DNA of 64,000 nt from Gemmatimonas sp. (lineage in GTDB: Bacteria > Gemmatimonadota > Gemmatimonadetes > Longimicrobiales > Longimicrobiaceae): assembly GCA_009380025.1 (NCBI GenBank), contig WHSP01000004.1, forward strand, positions 1-64,000, read 5' to 3'. The translations under genes and the position numbers were made by a program. Every line of letters begins with the position of its first letter. Position 1 is the first letter of the stretch. The notes under the pieces are model-generated. The model was given only the letters and a program-made list of their open reading frames with translations, was not told the origin of the DNA and ran no database searches. This document shows, in pieces, positions 52,930 through 61,902 of this stretch.

Positions 52930-53716
52930 AGCGTCGCCGGACCACGCCGTCGATGTAGCCATCGTGAAGGAGGTCCTCGACGTCGGGGATTTGCCCCTTT
53001 GGCGGCACCCGGATTGGGTAACGCGCTTCCCGTGGCTCGCTCAAGGGACCACCGGGCGCGGCACGGACACCGAGCCGTTCGACCTGGGTTCCTTCGGCGA
53101 CGTTCCCGCGGGAACGTTGATGAACCGATGGCACCGGCTCCTACGCGGTACGGGCCAGCAGACGGCCGTCCACTCCCGGCAGGTCCATGGCGTCGAGGTC
53201 GCCGAGTGGGTCGAGCCCATCCCTCCCGGCCTCCTATACGTGAGTGGCTATGATGCTCACCTCACGAATCGACTGGGAGTCCTCCTGTCGGTCTCGATCG
53301 CGGACTGCGTACCGGTCTTTCTGGTAGCGGAGCAAAGCCGTGCCCTCGCGCTCGCACACGCCGGCTGGCGAGGCGCCGCCGGCTCCATCGTAGAGAAGGT
53401 GATCGGCGGTCTCAGCCGGATGTCGGGGGAGGCACCGGAGACCTTCTGGCTCCACTGTGGACCGGCGATCTGCGGCGTGTGTTACGAAGTTGGTCCGGAG
53501 GTCCACGCCGGGGTCCATCCGTTCCGCGAGGTGCCCAGCGCGCCGAAACCGATCGACCTCCGGGCGGCCATCGCCTCGCGTGCCATCGCGGCGGGGCTCT
53601 TGTCCGAACGGATCAGCGTCTCGGGTCTCTGTACTCTCTGCGGGCCGTCCGACTTCTTCTCTCATCGGGGTGGCTCAGCCGGTCGTCAGATGGGCGTGCT
53701 CGGACGACTCGCCTGA
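52907..53716 (+). CDS. YfiH/PgeF-type laccase-domain protein
   Basis: About 269 residues with the Cu-oxidase_4 (YfiH, PgeF, multicopper-oxidase-like purine nucleoside phosphorylase/peptidoglycan editing) fold: HSRQVHGVEV, SVSIADCVPVFL, LAHAGWRGAAGSIVEKVI, CGPAICGVCYEVGPEV and CTLCGPSDFFSHR. It cleaves purine nucleosides or edits misincorporated peptidoglycan; cytosolic. The start is uncertain: GTG at 52907 or TTG at 52922, both overlapping the phasin-like gene. Later ATG is at a Met well inside the domain. Confidence 0.8.
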   Translation: MNRSLLTEASPDHAVDVAIVKEVLDVGDLPLWRHPDWVTRFPWLAQGTTGRGTDTEPFDLGSFGDVPAGTLMNRWHRLLRGTGQQTAVHSRQVHGVEVAEWVEPIPPGLLYVSGYDAHLTNRLGVLLSVSIADCVPVFLVAEQSRALALAHAGWRGAAGSIVEKVIGGLSRMSGEAPETFWLHCGPAICGVCYEVGPEVHAGVHPFREVPSAPKPIDLRAAIASRAIAAGLLSERISVSGLCTLCGPSDFFSHRGGSAGRQMGVLGRLA

Positions 53717-53729
53717 GACCCGCGCGGCC

Positions 53730-53758
53730 TTGCAATGGTGTGTCGATTGACCTATATT
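53730..53758 (+). promoter_or_regulatory. Promoter for the rimP-nusA-infB operon
   Basis: TTGCAA (53730-53735), 17-base spacer, TATATT (53753-53758). It lies just after the laccase-domain gene; a transcript from about 53765 would run into the hairpin at 53801. Confidence 0.65.
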
Positions 53759-53800
53759 CAAGGCTGATGGAGGGATGCGGCATCTGGCCGGCTGCCCGTG

Positions 53801-53830
53801 AAGTGGGGACGTTGTCACCCCACTTTTTTC
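53801..53830 (+). terminator. Leader terminator/attenuator hairpin upstream of rimP
   Basis: Stem AAGTGGGG (53801-53808) / CCCCACTT (53818-53825) with an inner AC/GT pair, followed by TTTTTTC. It lies about 40 nt after the putative transcription start. GTGGG-type hairpins with a U-run ahead of rimP-nusA operons are, from memory, widespread, and NusA is known to autoregulate such operons. It may instead just end the upstream transcript. Confidence 0.7.
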
Positions 53831-53840
53831 TTTGCCGTTA

Positions 53841-53968
53841 ATGGCCGCTGCTGGATCGCGCAGCTCTGCGTGGGGACGATATTTCCCCTTCGAGCGGCTC
53901 CGTGCACGGTTCGACCTGCGCGATTTCTCTTCGGCCTTCGCAGAAGCCTGTTTATCAACAGCTTCTGA
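53841..53968. repeat. MITE-like intergenic repeat, copy E
   Basis: About 128 bp, diverged in the middle (TGGGGACGATATTTCCCC replaces the usual centre). It keeps the left ATCGCGCAGCTCTGCG and the right CGATTTCTCTTCGGCCTTC...TTTATCAACAGCTTCTGA. It lies between the leader hairpin and the rimP start. Confidence 0.8.
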
Positions 53969-53977
53969 TCGCCATCC

Positions 53978-54475
53978 ATGATGGTCGATCCGCTGAGCCT
54001 CCAGATCGAGAGCGAGGTCGAGCGGCTGGGCTTCGAACTGGTCGACATGGAACGGGCGGGCTCCCGTGCCCGGCCCGTCCTGCGCCTTCGCATCGATCGG
54101 CCCGCCGGCGAACCCGAAATGGCGGTCACGCTCGAGGACTGTGTTCGAGTGAGCCGTTCGCTCGAAGCAGTGCTCGACGAACGCCCGGATCTGGCGCCCA
54201 GATACGTTCTGGAGGTTTCTTCTCCAGGGGTCGAGCGCCCGCTCGTGAAGAAGCGCGACTTCGAACGGTTCGCGGGCCGTGAGGTTGCCGTCCACCTGAA
54301 GCACGGTGCCCGACCGGGCACGTCCCGCGTCGAGGGTGAGCTGATCGGCATCGAGGAGACCGCCGACGGTGAGAGCATCCGCCTGCGCACGGCCGACGAT
54401 GAAGTGCTGTCCGTGCCGCGTGAGCAGGCCAGGAAGGTTCATCTGGTTTTCCGCTGGGGCGAGCGAGGTCGGTGA
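53978..54475 (+). CDS. rimP: Ribosome maturation factor RimP
   Basis: 165 residues. RimP N-domain (LGFELVDMERAGSRARPVLRLRID, then TLEDCVRVSRSLEAVLD and YVLEVSSPGVERPL) and the C-terminal SH3-like domain (HLKHGARPGTSRVEGELIG). It assists late 30S assembly. Two adjacent ATGs (53978 and 53981) open the frame; no clear ribosome-binding site is visible, possibly because the repeat has replaced the native leader. Confidence 0.92.
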   Translation: MMVDPLSLQIESEVERLGFELVDMERAGSRARPVLRLRIDRPAGEPEMAVTLEDCVRVSRSLEAVLDERPDLAPRYVLEVSSPGVERPLVKKRDFERFAGREVAVHLKHGARPGTSRVEGELIGIEETADGESIRLRTADDEVLSVPREQARKVHLVFRWGERGR

Positions 54476-54478
54476 CGG

Positions 54479-54506
54479 TTGACCTCCCCGCGGGGCAAAA
54501 TAAATA
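54479..54506 (+). promoter_or_regulatory. Possible internal promoter before nusA
   Basis: TTGACC (54479-54484), 16-base spacer, TAAATA (54501-54506), starting just after the rimP stop. It also has a GC palindrome CCCCGCGGGG in the spacer. Weak evidence. Confidence 0.3.
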
Positions 54507-54525
54507 GGGTGAGGAAGGGTTTTGT

Positions 54526-55875
54526 ATGAACAATGCCACCCAAGTGCTCGCCGCATTCCGCGAGCTCGCGCTGAACAAGAACATTTCGCGCGACGAGCTA
54601 CACGATCTCATCAAGGACGGCATTCTGGCGGCGCTCGCCAAGCGCTATGGTCCGAATGTCGAAGCCGAGATCGAGATCAGCGAAGAGACCGGCCGTATCG
54701 ACATCACCGTCCTCAAGGAAGTCGTCAGCGAGGTGGAGGATCCATCCCGTGAGATCTCCTTGGAAGAGGCGCAGTGGGACGACCCCGACTTCGAGCCTGG
54801 CGACGTTCTCGAAGTGCCGGTCGAATTCCAGGACTTCGGCCGGAACGCGGTCATGGCGGCGAAGCAGCGGATGCTTCAGCGAGTAAGGGAGGGGGAGCGA
54901 CAGAAGATCATCGACGAGTATGCGGACAGAGTCGGCGAGCTGCTCTCCGGTGAGGTTCAGCAGGCGGACCGAGGCAAGCTCGTCGTGATGCTGAACCGCA
55001 GCCGGGAGGCGGACGCGATCATCCCGTGGAAGGAGCAGAATCCGCGAGAGCGTTTCCGCCAGGGCGAGGCGATCCGGGCGGTCCTCAAGAAGGTCGAAGA
55101 GAGTCCGAAGGGGCCACGTCTCATCCTGTCGCGGGCCGATCCGCTTTTCGTCGGGGCTCTGTTCCGACTGGAGGTGCCCGAAATCCAGCAGGCGATCGTC
55201 GAGATCCGAGGGGTCGCGCGGGAAGTGGGGGGAAGGACGAAACTGGCCGTTTCCTCGCGGGATGAGTCGATCGATCCGGTCGGAGCGTGCGTCGGTCTGA
55301 AAGGCTCGAGGGTGCGAGCCGTCGTCCAGGAGCTCGGCGGAGAGCGCATCGACATCGTCCCGTGGCACCCGGACCCCGAGGTCTTCGCCAAGCGGGCGCT
55401 CGCTCCCGCGCGAGTCGCGAAGGTGGTCTCGGACTTCGATCACCGCGTGATCACTGCGATCGTCGATGAGGACCAGCTTTCCCTCGCCATCGGCCGGAAC
55501 GGGCAAAACGTTCGGTTGGCGTCTCAGCTCATCGGTTGGGAGATCAACCTCTTCGGTTCTCGGGAATGGCTGGAGCGTGGGGCGGAGGAGGCGCTCTTCG
55601 GTGGCGGGACGCCGACGCGCGGCGAGGAGTACGAGTCCACAGACTTCCCGCTGCGTGCCCTCGGCCTGGCACCTGCCACACTGGCGGCGCTAGAAGCCGC
55701 TGGGTATACTACATTCTTTGACGTTATCGACCTTGAACGTGAGGATCTGCTTCGGATTCCTGCGATCGGATCGGAAGAAGCGAATCGCGTGCTGGCCCTG
55801 ATCGAGGAGCTCACCGTCGAGGACGAAGCGGGCGAAGCGTCCTCCACGGCGAGTGAAGAGGGCCCTCCAGCCTGA
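54526..55875 (+). CDS. nusA: Transcription elongation/termination factor NusA
   Basis: 449 residues. NusA N-terminal domain (RDELHDLIKDGILAALAKRYG), S1 domain, KH1 and KH2 (VGACVGLKGSRVRAVVQELGGERIDIVPWH and AIGRNGQNVRLASQLIGWEI), then one C-terminal helix-hairpin-helix repeat (LGLAPATLAALEAAGYTTFF) and an acidic tail. It binds RNA polymerase and controls pausing and termination. The acidic C-terminal repeats of E. coli NusA are reduced to one here. It precedes the L7Ae-like and infB genes as usual. Confidence 0.96.
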   Translation: MNNATQVLAAFRELALNKNISRDELHDLIKDGILAALAKRYGPNVEAEIEISEETGRIDITVLKEVVSEVEDPSREISLEEAQWDDPDFEPGDVLEVPVEFQDFGRNAVMAAKQRMLQRVREGERQKIIDEYADRVGELLSGEVQQADRGKLVVMLNRSREADAIIPWKEQNPRERFRQGEAIRAVLKKVEESPKGPRLILSRADPLFVGALFRLEVPEIQQAIVEIRGVAREVGGRTKLAVSSRDESIDPVGACVGLKGSRVRAVVQELGGERIDIVPWHPDPEVFAKRALAPARVAKVVSDFDHRVITAIVDEDQLSLAIGRNGQNVRLASQLIGWEINLFGSREWLERGAEEALFGGGTPTRGEEYESTDFPLRALGLAPATLAALEAAGYTTFFDVIDLEREDLLRIPAIGSEEANRVLALIEELTVEDEAGEASSTASEEGPPA

Positions 55876-55941
55876 GAACTTCTAGGATTGACGGCGGTAC
55901 CAGGGAAGCGACAGGGTGATCATCCACCACGGGCCGCTACC

Positions 55942-56259
55942 GTGCGCGCCTTCCTCGAGCTGCTCGGGTTGAGCAGGCGCGCCGGAGCGCTCGTATCCGG
56001 TACCCACGCAGTGCGCGCCGCCGTTCAGGAGGGAAGCGTCCACCGGGCCATCCTTGCGGCCGACGCCGCCCAGGGACAGCGAGGAAAACTCATCCCGCTA
56101 CTGGATGCACGGCGGATCCCCTATTACATAGGCTTCACGCGGGAAGAGTTGGGTGCCGCGACGGGGCGGTCGCCCGTTTCCGCCGTTGGCCTGACCAACC
56201 GAGCTCTCGCCGAACGAGCCGGGCAGCTGCTCATGTCCATTACGCCGGAGTCGCGGTGA
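55942..56259 (+). CDS. L7Ae/L30e-family RNA-binding protein (YlxQ-like)
   Basis: About 105 residues from the GTG at 55942 (VRAFLELLGLSRRAGALVSG, the usual YlxQ start). It contains VRAAVQEGSVHRAILAADAA, then KLIPLLDARRIPYYIGFTREELGAATG and VSAVGLTNRALAERA, the L7Ae pattern. Members bind kink-turn-type RNA; YlxQ copies sit between nusA and infB in many bacteria. A TTG at 55888 is an alternative start giving 123 residues. The YlxR partner gene is missing here. Confidence 0.8.
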   Translation: MRAFLELLGLSRRAGALVSGTHAVRAAVQEGSVHRAILAADAAQGQRGKLIPLLDARRIPYYIGFTREELGAATGRSPVSAVGLTNRALAERAGQLLMSITPESR

Positions 56260-56431
56260 CGCGAGGTCCGGACAGGAGTCATGCAGAGGTCGGGCGGATC
56301 GAGGTCGTGTCTTTGGCACCAGGACAGCCGAGGATGGGCGGTCATTTGTCGGCGTAGCCACCGCAGCATCGTGCGGACGTGCGCGGCGGTCCGGAGCGGC
56401 CGCTGTACCAGCATTGGAGGTAGGTAGACGG

Positions 56432-59143
56432 ATGCGAGTGTACGAAGTCGCGAAGGAGTTGAACGTCTCATCCGAGGCCCTGGTCCATCTCCTCCGGGAG
56501 ATGGAGGTTCCGGTCCGGAGCCATATGTCGCTGTTGGGTGACGAGCACGTCGCCCGGCTGCGAACGGTGATGGAAAGGGAGCGGCGTCAGGGATTCTCGA
56601 CGGCGGATCGGGCGATCGAGGCCGCGATCGAAGATGCGACGGCAGGGCCTCGCCGTCGACGGCGTCGTCGGTCGGAGAAGGAGGAGGAGGATGAGACGAT
56701 GTCGCCGCCTGCGGACGCCGCGGAAGTGATGGCTGCCGAAGCCGCGGAAGAGGCGGCGGAGCGAGGGGCGGAACTCGTCACCGAGGGTGGCGAGGAGCCG
56801 AAGGAAGAAGTGGTTGTGGTTGAGGCTCGATCCGAGCTGGAGTTCGAGCCGGAGCTCAAGGCCGAACCGGAACTACGAGCCGAACCGGAGCCGACTCGGG
56901 AGGTCCAGGAAGTGGCGAAACCCGCACGGCCCCCCCGCCGAGCGACCCCCCCACCCGCCGCACCAACGCCGGCACCGCCACCGCCTCGCAGGGAGGGGCG
57001 GCCCGTTGGTCGGCAGGAAACGCCGCCCGCGCGCGAGGGGCAGCGTCCGTCCCGGCACGATTTCACACCGACCCCCGTACGTCGAGGCGCCCCGCCTGCC
57101 CCGCCGAAGAGTGGCGGAACGGCGGGTACTCCGCCTGGGAAGGTGCGAGTCGAGGCAGAGGGCTTCACGGCCGACGGCCGCAAGCGCCGCAAGAAGGACC
57201 GGAAGAAGCGGCGAGGCGTCGACCAGGAGGCCGTCGATCAGATGTTCAAGAAGACGATGGCCGCGATGGAAGGCGGTGGCGGCACTCGTCGACGGCGGAA
57301 GGGACGCGAGACGGGTCCGAGCCTGCAGGAGCTTCGGGAGGAGGAGCGCGAGCGAGAGCGTCAGGAGGAGGCAACGACCGTACGGGTCAATGAGTTCCTG
57401 ACTGTGGCGGAGCTCGGCGAGATGATCGATCGGAACCCTACGGAGATCATCACCTCGGCGTTCAAGAATCTCGGGCTCATGGTGACGATCAATCAGCGAC
57501 TCGACTTCGACCAGATCGAACTGCTCCTGGACGAGTTCGGTTTCCAGGCCACACGGGAGGAGGAGTACGCCGCGGAAACCGAGTACGAGGTGGAGGAAGA
57601 CCGGTCCGAGGATCTCCAGGGGCGGCCGCCAGTCGTCACGGTCATGGGACACGTCGACCATGGTAAGACGTCGCTACTCGATCACATCCGCAAGGCCAAC
57701 GTCATCGCTGGTGAGGCCGGCGGTATCACGCAGCACATCGGCGCCTACAACGTCGACCTGGAGAACGGGCGTTCGATCACTTTCCTGGACACTCCCGGTC
57801 ACGCCGCGTTCACCGCCATGCGTGCCCGTGGTGCCGAGGTGACAGACCTGGTGATCCTGGTCGTCGCGGCGGACGACTCCGTGATGCCTCAGACGATCGA
57901 GGCGATCAGTCACGCACGGAACGCGGGCGTTCCGATCGTGGTGGCCGTCAACAAGGTGGATCTGCCGGACGCCGATGCGATGCGAGTGAAGCAGGACCTG
58001 CTGCAGCACGAGGTCGTCCTCGAGGAGTTCGGCGGTGACGTGCTTTCGGCGGACGTCTCGGCAAAGAAGGGGACCGGCGTCGAAGAGCTGCTCGACAAGG
58101 TCTTGCTGCAGGCGGACATCCTGGAGCTGCAGGCGAACCCGGACCGCGAAGGGCACGGGGTCGTCATCGAGTCGCAGCTGGACGTGGGGAAGGGAGCGAT
58201 CGCAACCGTCCTAGTCACGAACGGAACGCTTCGCGTGGGAGACTCCTTCGTCTGCGGGCACTACGACGGTCGCGTGCGGGCGATGCTCGACGAACGAGGA
58301 CATCCGACCCAGGAAGCCGGGCCTGCCACGCCGGTGCAGATCCTCGGCTTCAGCGGAGTCCCGCAGGCGGGCGATCAGATGATGGTCCTGGAGGCGGATC
58401 GGGCAGCGGAAATCGCGCAGACGCGTCAGCGCTTGGAGCGCGAGAAGCGGATGCGCATCAAGAGCCGTGGCGTGAAGTTGACCGACATCTCCCGAATGCT
58501 CGAGAAGGGCGAGGAAACGCAGCTCAACCTCGTCATCAAGGGAGACGTGGATGGCTCTGTTCAGGCGCTGTCAGACGCGCTCGAGCAGCTCTCGACACCC
58601 GAGGTGCGCGTGGACGTCATCCACCGAGGGGTTGGGGCGATCAACGAGTCGGACGTGCTGCTGGCCTCGACTTCCAATGCAATCGTAATCGGGTTCCACG
58701 TCCGCCCGACCGGTGAGGCGAGGGTAACGGCGGAGCGAGAAGAGATCGACATCCGGCTGTACAACATCATCTACGAGGCGGTCGCCGAGGTTCGTGCCGC
58801 GATGGAAGGACTGCTCAGCCCTGAGGAAAGGGAGATCCTGCTCGGCACGGCGGAAGTCCGACAGATCTTCAAGGTTCCCAGGGTCGGGACGGTCGCTGGC
58901 TGTATGGTGACGGACGGGGAAATCCAGCGCCGCGGGAGAGTCCGAGTCATTCGAGACGCCGTTCAGGTGTACGAGGGTGAGCTCGGGAGTCTCAAGCGTT
59001 TCAAGGACGATGTCCGCGAGGTGCGCGAGGGATTCGAGTGCGGTCTGAACGTCTCGAATTTCAACGATATCAAAGTTGGAGACTTCATCGAAAGCTACCG
59101 AATCGAGGAAGTCGCTCGGACCTTGAGCGGGGTAGCAGAGTAG
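56432..59143 (+). CDS. infB: Translation initiation factor IF-2
   Basis: 903 residues. IF2_N domain (MRVYEVAKELNVSSEALVHLLREMEVPVRSHMSLL), a long low-complexity linker (about residues 75-330) rich in Glu then Pro/Arg (PPAAPTPAPPPPRREGRP), then a second IF2_N-like segment (TVRVNEFLTVAELGEMIDRN), and the G domain with GHVDHGKT (406-413), DTPGHAAFTAMRARGAEVTD and NKVDLP. C-terminal domains include FKVPRVGTVAGCMV. It places fMet-tRNA in the ribosomal P site. The ATG at 56432 has GGAGGT 10 bases upstream; an in-frame TTG at 56414 is less likely. Confidence 0.96.
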   Translation: MRVYEVAKELNVSSEALVHLLREMEVPVRSHMSLLGDEHVARLRTVMERERRQGFSTADRAIEAAIEDATAGPRRRRRRRSEKEEEDETMSPPADAAEVMAAEAAEEAAERGAELVTEGGEEPKEEVVVVEARSELEFEPELKAEPELRAEPEPTREVQEVAKPARPPRRATPPPAAPTPAPPPPRREGRPVGRQETPPAREGQRPSRHDFTPTPVRRGAPPAPPKSGGTAGTPPGKVRVEAEGFTADGRKRRKKDRKKRRGVDQEAVDQMFKKTMAAMEGGGGTRRRRKGRETGPSLQELREEERERERQEEATTVRVNEFLTVAELGEMIDRNPTEIITSAFKNLGLMVTINQRLDFDQIELLLDEFGFQATREEEYAAETEYEVEEDRSEDLQGRPPVVTVMGHVDHGKTSLLDHIRKANVIAGEAGGITQHIGAYNVDLENGRSITFLDTPGHAAFTAMRARGAEVTDLVILVVAADDSVMPQTIEAISHARNAGVPIVVAVNKVDLPDADAMRVKQDLLQHEVVLEEFGGDVLSADVSAKKGTGVEELLDKVLLQADILELQANPDREGHGVVIESQLDVGKGAIATVLVTNGTLRVGDSFVCGHYDGRVRAMLDERGHPTQEAGPATPVQILGFSGVPQAGDQMMVLEADRAAEIAQTRQRLEREKRMRIKSRGVKLTDISRMLEKGEETQLNLVIKGDVDGSVQALSDALEQLSTPEVRVDVIHRGVGAINESDVLLASTSNAIVIGFHVRPTGEARVTAEREEIDIRLYNIIYEAVAEVRAAMEGLLSPEEREILLGTAEVRQIFKVPRVGTVAGCMVTDGEIQRRGRVRVIRDAVQVYEGELGSLKRFKDDVREVREGFECGLNVSNFNDIKVGDFIESYRIEEVARTLSGVAE

Positions 59144-59156
59144 GCACTCCCGCTCC

Positions 59157-59438
59157 GTGGTCATTGGTCTGGTCGTTTGGGAGGTCCACCTCCCGGGATG
59201 CAGGTCGCTGAAGGAAAAGCGCTCGGTGGTGAAGAGCCTGAAGGACCGGCTGCACAACCAGTTCAACGTCTCGGTGGCGGAGACGGCGCACCAGGATGTC
59301 CACCGCAAAGCGGAGATCTCGGCGTGCGTCGTTTCGGGTGATCAGCCGCATGTCAGCTCAGTACTCACGGCGCTCGATCGGTTCATCGCAAACGATCCGC
59401 GGCTGCGAATTGTCGACTCGTATACGACCTACTACTAG
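59157..59438 (+). CDS. DUF503 family protein (YlxP-like)
   Basis: 93 residues. The DUF503 signature VVWEVHLPGCRSLKEKRSVVKSLKDRLHNQFNVSVAE is complete. YlxP-like proteins sit between infB and rbfA in many bacteria and bind ribosome-related partners; function is not settled. The start is a GTG at 59157, 13 bases after infB. Confidence 0.88.
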   Translation: MVIGLVVWEVHLPGCRSLKEKRSVVKSLKDRLHNQFNVSVAETAHQDVHRKAEISACVVSGDQPHVSSVLTALDRFIANDPRLRIVDSYTTYY

Positions 59439-59577
59439 AAGGCCGCTGATAGAGGGATAGAGGCCGGAGAGAACCTACGACCACGCTCGGCTCGGTGGAC
59501 GAACGCCACGTTCGGCACACGGCCAGCCGTTTTCGGGGGCGACTTCGTCTTCTTTCCCTATTCTCGTGCAGGTCCCC

Positions 59578-59958
59578 ATGCCTCAGTACCGCAGGACGGA
59601 TCGGATCAACGAGCAGCTACGTCAGGAGATCTCGCTGCTGATCCGGGACGAAGTACGCGATCCGCGGGTCGGGCTCGCGACGATCACGGCTGTCGAGACA
59701 TCGCCCGAGTTGGACCACGCTCGCGTCTACGTGACGGCGCTCGGAGAGGAGCGCGAAAAGGAAGAGGCTTTGGCCGGGCTGCAAAGTGCCGCCCCCTTCA
59801 TACGGGGACTGCTGGGACGCCGGTTGCACATACGCCGGATCCCAGAATTGCATTTCGAGATGGATCGAAAGCTGGAGAACGCTCTCCGAATCGAACAGCT
59901 CCTGCGCGAAGCGCTTCCGGACGAGAGCGAGGAGAGCGACCAGGCGGGCGGAGAATGA
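59578..59958 (+). CDS. rbfA: Ribosome-binding factor A
   Basis: 126 residues from the ATG at 59578. KH-like RbfA fold: RRTDRINEQLRQEISLLIRDEVRDPRVGLATITAVETSPELDHARVYVTALGE, SAAPFIRGLLGRRLHIRRIPELHFEMD and a terminal LREALP. It acts in late 30S maturation at the 16S 5' end. A GTG at 59566 is an alternative start. The TGA overlaps the truB ATG (ATGA). Confidence 0.92.
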   Translation: MPQYRRTDRINEQLRQEISLLIRDEVRDPRVGLATITAVETSPELDHARVYVTALGEEREKEEALAGLQSAAPFIRGLLGRRLHIRRIPELHFEMDRKLENALRIEQLLREALPDESEESDQAGGE

Positions 59959-60833
59959 GACTGCTCGACGGGGTTCTTCCCATCGACAAGAATGAAGGGC
60001 CCACCTCACACGACATCGTTTCGGTCGCGAGGCGGTCGCTTGGCATTCGAGCCGTCGGCCATACCGGCACGCTGGATCCCTTTGCGTCGGGACTGCTCCT
60101 TCTCTGCCTGGGACGATCGACCCGCCTGGCGGAATATCTGACAGGACTCCCCAAGAGCTACTCGGCGACGATCCGGTTGGGGGTCGTCACCGAAACCGAC
60201 GATCTGCAGGGGGCGGTGGTGTCCTCGAGCGATGGTTGGACATCGGTCACGCAGGGCCGGCTCGAAGCAGCGCTCGACGCCAACCGCGGACATTTCCTTC
60301 AGGTGCCGCCCCGCTATTCGGCGAAGAGAGTTCAGGGCCGAAGGATGTACGAAGTCGCTCGGAGCGGGGGCGAAGTCGAGGCGAAACCCTCTCCGGTGAC
60401 GGTAACGCGACTGGAGGCGATTCGCTTCGAGCCGCCCGAGGTGGATATTGTCGTCGACTGCGCCAGCGGAACGTACATTCGGGCGATCGGCCGGGACATT
60501 GGGGAAACGCTTGGAGTGGGCGCTCACTTGACGGCGCTCCGTAGGACCCGGATCGGCAAGTTCGATGTGGGCGAATCAATCACCGTGGAGGCCCTCGCCG
60601 ACGAGAGCCGCGTCGCCTCCGCCCTCGTATCTCCCGCCGAAGCGCTGGCCGATCTTCCGACGTTCGTCCTCGAGGCAAGTGAGATGGAAGCGGTCTCGCA
60701 CGGTCGAAGCGTGCCGGCTCCCGTCGAATCGAGTGCCGGGGCCACGGTCGCGATGGTATCCCGCGACGGACGGCTCGTCGCCATCGGAGAGAGCACCGGC
60801 GAGCGGCTCCAGCCGAGAAAGGTGTTCGTTTGA
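59955..60833 (+). CDS. truB: tRNA pseudouridine-55 synthase
   Basis: 292 residues. The start LLDGVLPIDKNEGPTSHDIV and the catalytic GHTGTLDPFASGLL with Asp41 are diagnostic, followed by RLGVVTETDDLQGAVV, QVPPRYSAKRVQGRRMYEVAR and CASGTYIRAIGRDIGETLG. It makes Psi55 in the T-loop of tRNAs. It overlaps rbfA (ATGA) and ribF (TTTGA). Confidence 0.96.
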   Translation: MRLLDGVLPIDKNEGPTSHDIVSVARRSLGIRAVGHTGTLDPFASGLLLLCLGRSTRLAEYLTGLPKSYSATIRLGVVTETDDLQGAVVSSSDGWTSVTQGRLEAALDANRGHFLQVPPRYSAKRVQGRRMYEVARSGGEVEAKPSPVTVTRLEAIRFEPPEVDIVVDCASGTYIRAIGRDIGETLGVGAHLTALRRTRIGKFDVGESITVEALADESRVASALVSPAEALADLPTFVLEASEMEAVSHGRSVPAPVESSAGATVAMVSRDGRLVAIGESTGERLQPRKVFV

Positions 60834-61804
60834 CGGGCGTCCCCAGATCGGTGCCGCCCCTGCCGCTCCAGGATCGCGGTGCCGTAGTGACCATCGGCAC
60901 TTTCGACGGGGTGCACCGCGGACACCGGGCCGTGCTGGACGAGATCGCCCGCCGTGCCCAGCGCACCGGTCGGCGGAGCGTCCTGGTGACCTTTCATCCC
61001 CACCCGCTCCACATCGTTCGCCCGGAAATCGCCCCACGCCTGCTGACCAGCCCCGCGGAGAAGAAGGAGTTCCTCGCCGAGTCGGGATTGCAGTACGCCG
61101 TCTTCCTCGCTTTCACTCCCGATCTCCAGCAGTACTCGGCGCGTCGCTTCGTCGAGGATATCCTCATCGCACGCCTCGGGATGAAGGAGCTGGTCATCGG
61201 ATACGACCATGGCTTCGGGCGCGGCAGGGAAGGCAACGTCGATACGATGCAGGAGCTCGGTCAGGAGCTCGGCTTCGAAGTCGACGCCGTCGGCGAGGTT
61301 CGTGTCGGCGACGAGCCGATCTCTTCGTCGGCCATCCGTGAGGCGCTGGAACGGGGGGACGTCGTCTCGGCCGCCCATGCCCTCGGCCGTCCCTACTCCG
61401 TCCAGGGTCCCGTCGTCCAGGGCATGCACCGTGGCCAAAAGCTCGGCTTCCCAACCGCCAACCTGAGCATCGGTGATCCGGAAAAGCTCGTTCCGCTCGA
61501 GGGCATCTACGCAGTTCACGGCGTCGTGGACGGCCAGCACCTGCCTGGCCTCCTCCACCTGGGGCCAAGGCCGACCTTCAGCGGCTTTCCCCCATCCGTC
61601 GAGCTCCACCTGCTGGACTGGAAGGGCGATCTCTACGGACGTGTGATCCGCGTGGATTTCTGCGCCAGACTGCGCGAGGTGCGCCCGTTCTCGTCCCCTG
61701 AAGAGCTGATCGACCAGATGCACCGGGATGCCGAGCTGGGTCGTCGAATTCTTGCGGGAGACACCGGCGACGGCGCGAACGCTTGTGGCGAGGCCACGAA
61801 ATGA
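60830..61804 (+). CDS. ribF: Bifunctional riboflavin kinase/FAD synthetase
   Basis: 324 residues. The N-terminal FAD synthetase domain has TIGTFDGVHRGHRAVL, TFHPHPLHIVRP and DEPISSSAIREALERGD; the C-terminal flavokinase has GMHRGQKLGFPTANLSI and YAVHGVVDG. It makes FMN and FAD from riboflavin and ATP. The start is a TTG at 60830 overlapping the truB stop. The genes rbfA, truB and ribF are all overlapping and so translated as a coupled block. Confidence 0.95.
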   Translation: MTGVPRSVPPLPLQDRGAVVTIGTFDGVHRGHRAVLDEIARRAQRTGRRSVLVTFHPHPLHIVRPEIAPRLLTSPAEKKEFLAESGLQYAVFLAFTPDLQQYSARRFVEDILIARLGMKELVIGYDHGFGRGREGNVDTMQELGQELGFEVDAVGEVRVGDEPISSSAIREALERGDVVSAAHALGRPYSVQGPVVQGMHRGQKLGFPTANLSIGDPEKLVPLEGIYAVHGVVDGQHLPGLLHLGPRPTFSGFPPSVELHLLDWKGDLYGRVIRVDFCARLREVRPFSSPEELIDQMHRDAELGRRILAGDTGDGANACGEATK

Positions 61805-61902
61805 CTACATTTCTCGGCTGTCGTTCCGCCCACCGTGCGGGGTTCCGATCTTCCCACGCTTTTCGAGTAGCGTAGACTCTTGAGGAGGCGACCGTAGGAC
61901 GT

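Noticed and set aside
53767-53841. 24-residue leader peptide in the rimP leader (MEGCGIWPAAREVG...)
   Set aside because: It overlaps the terminator hairpin, has no clear ribosome-binding site and no run of regulatory codons. The hairpin alone explains the region.
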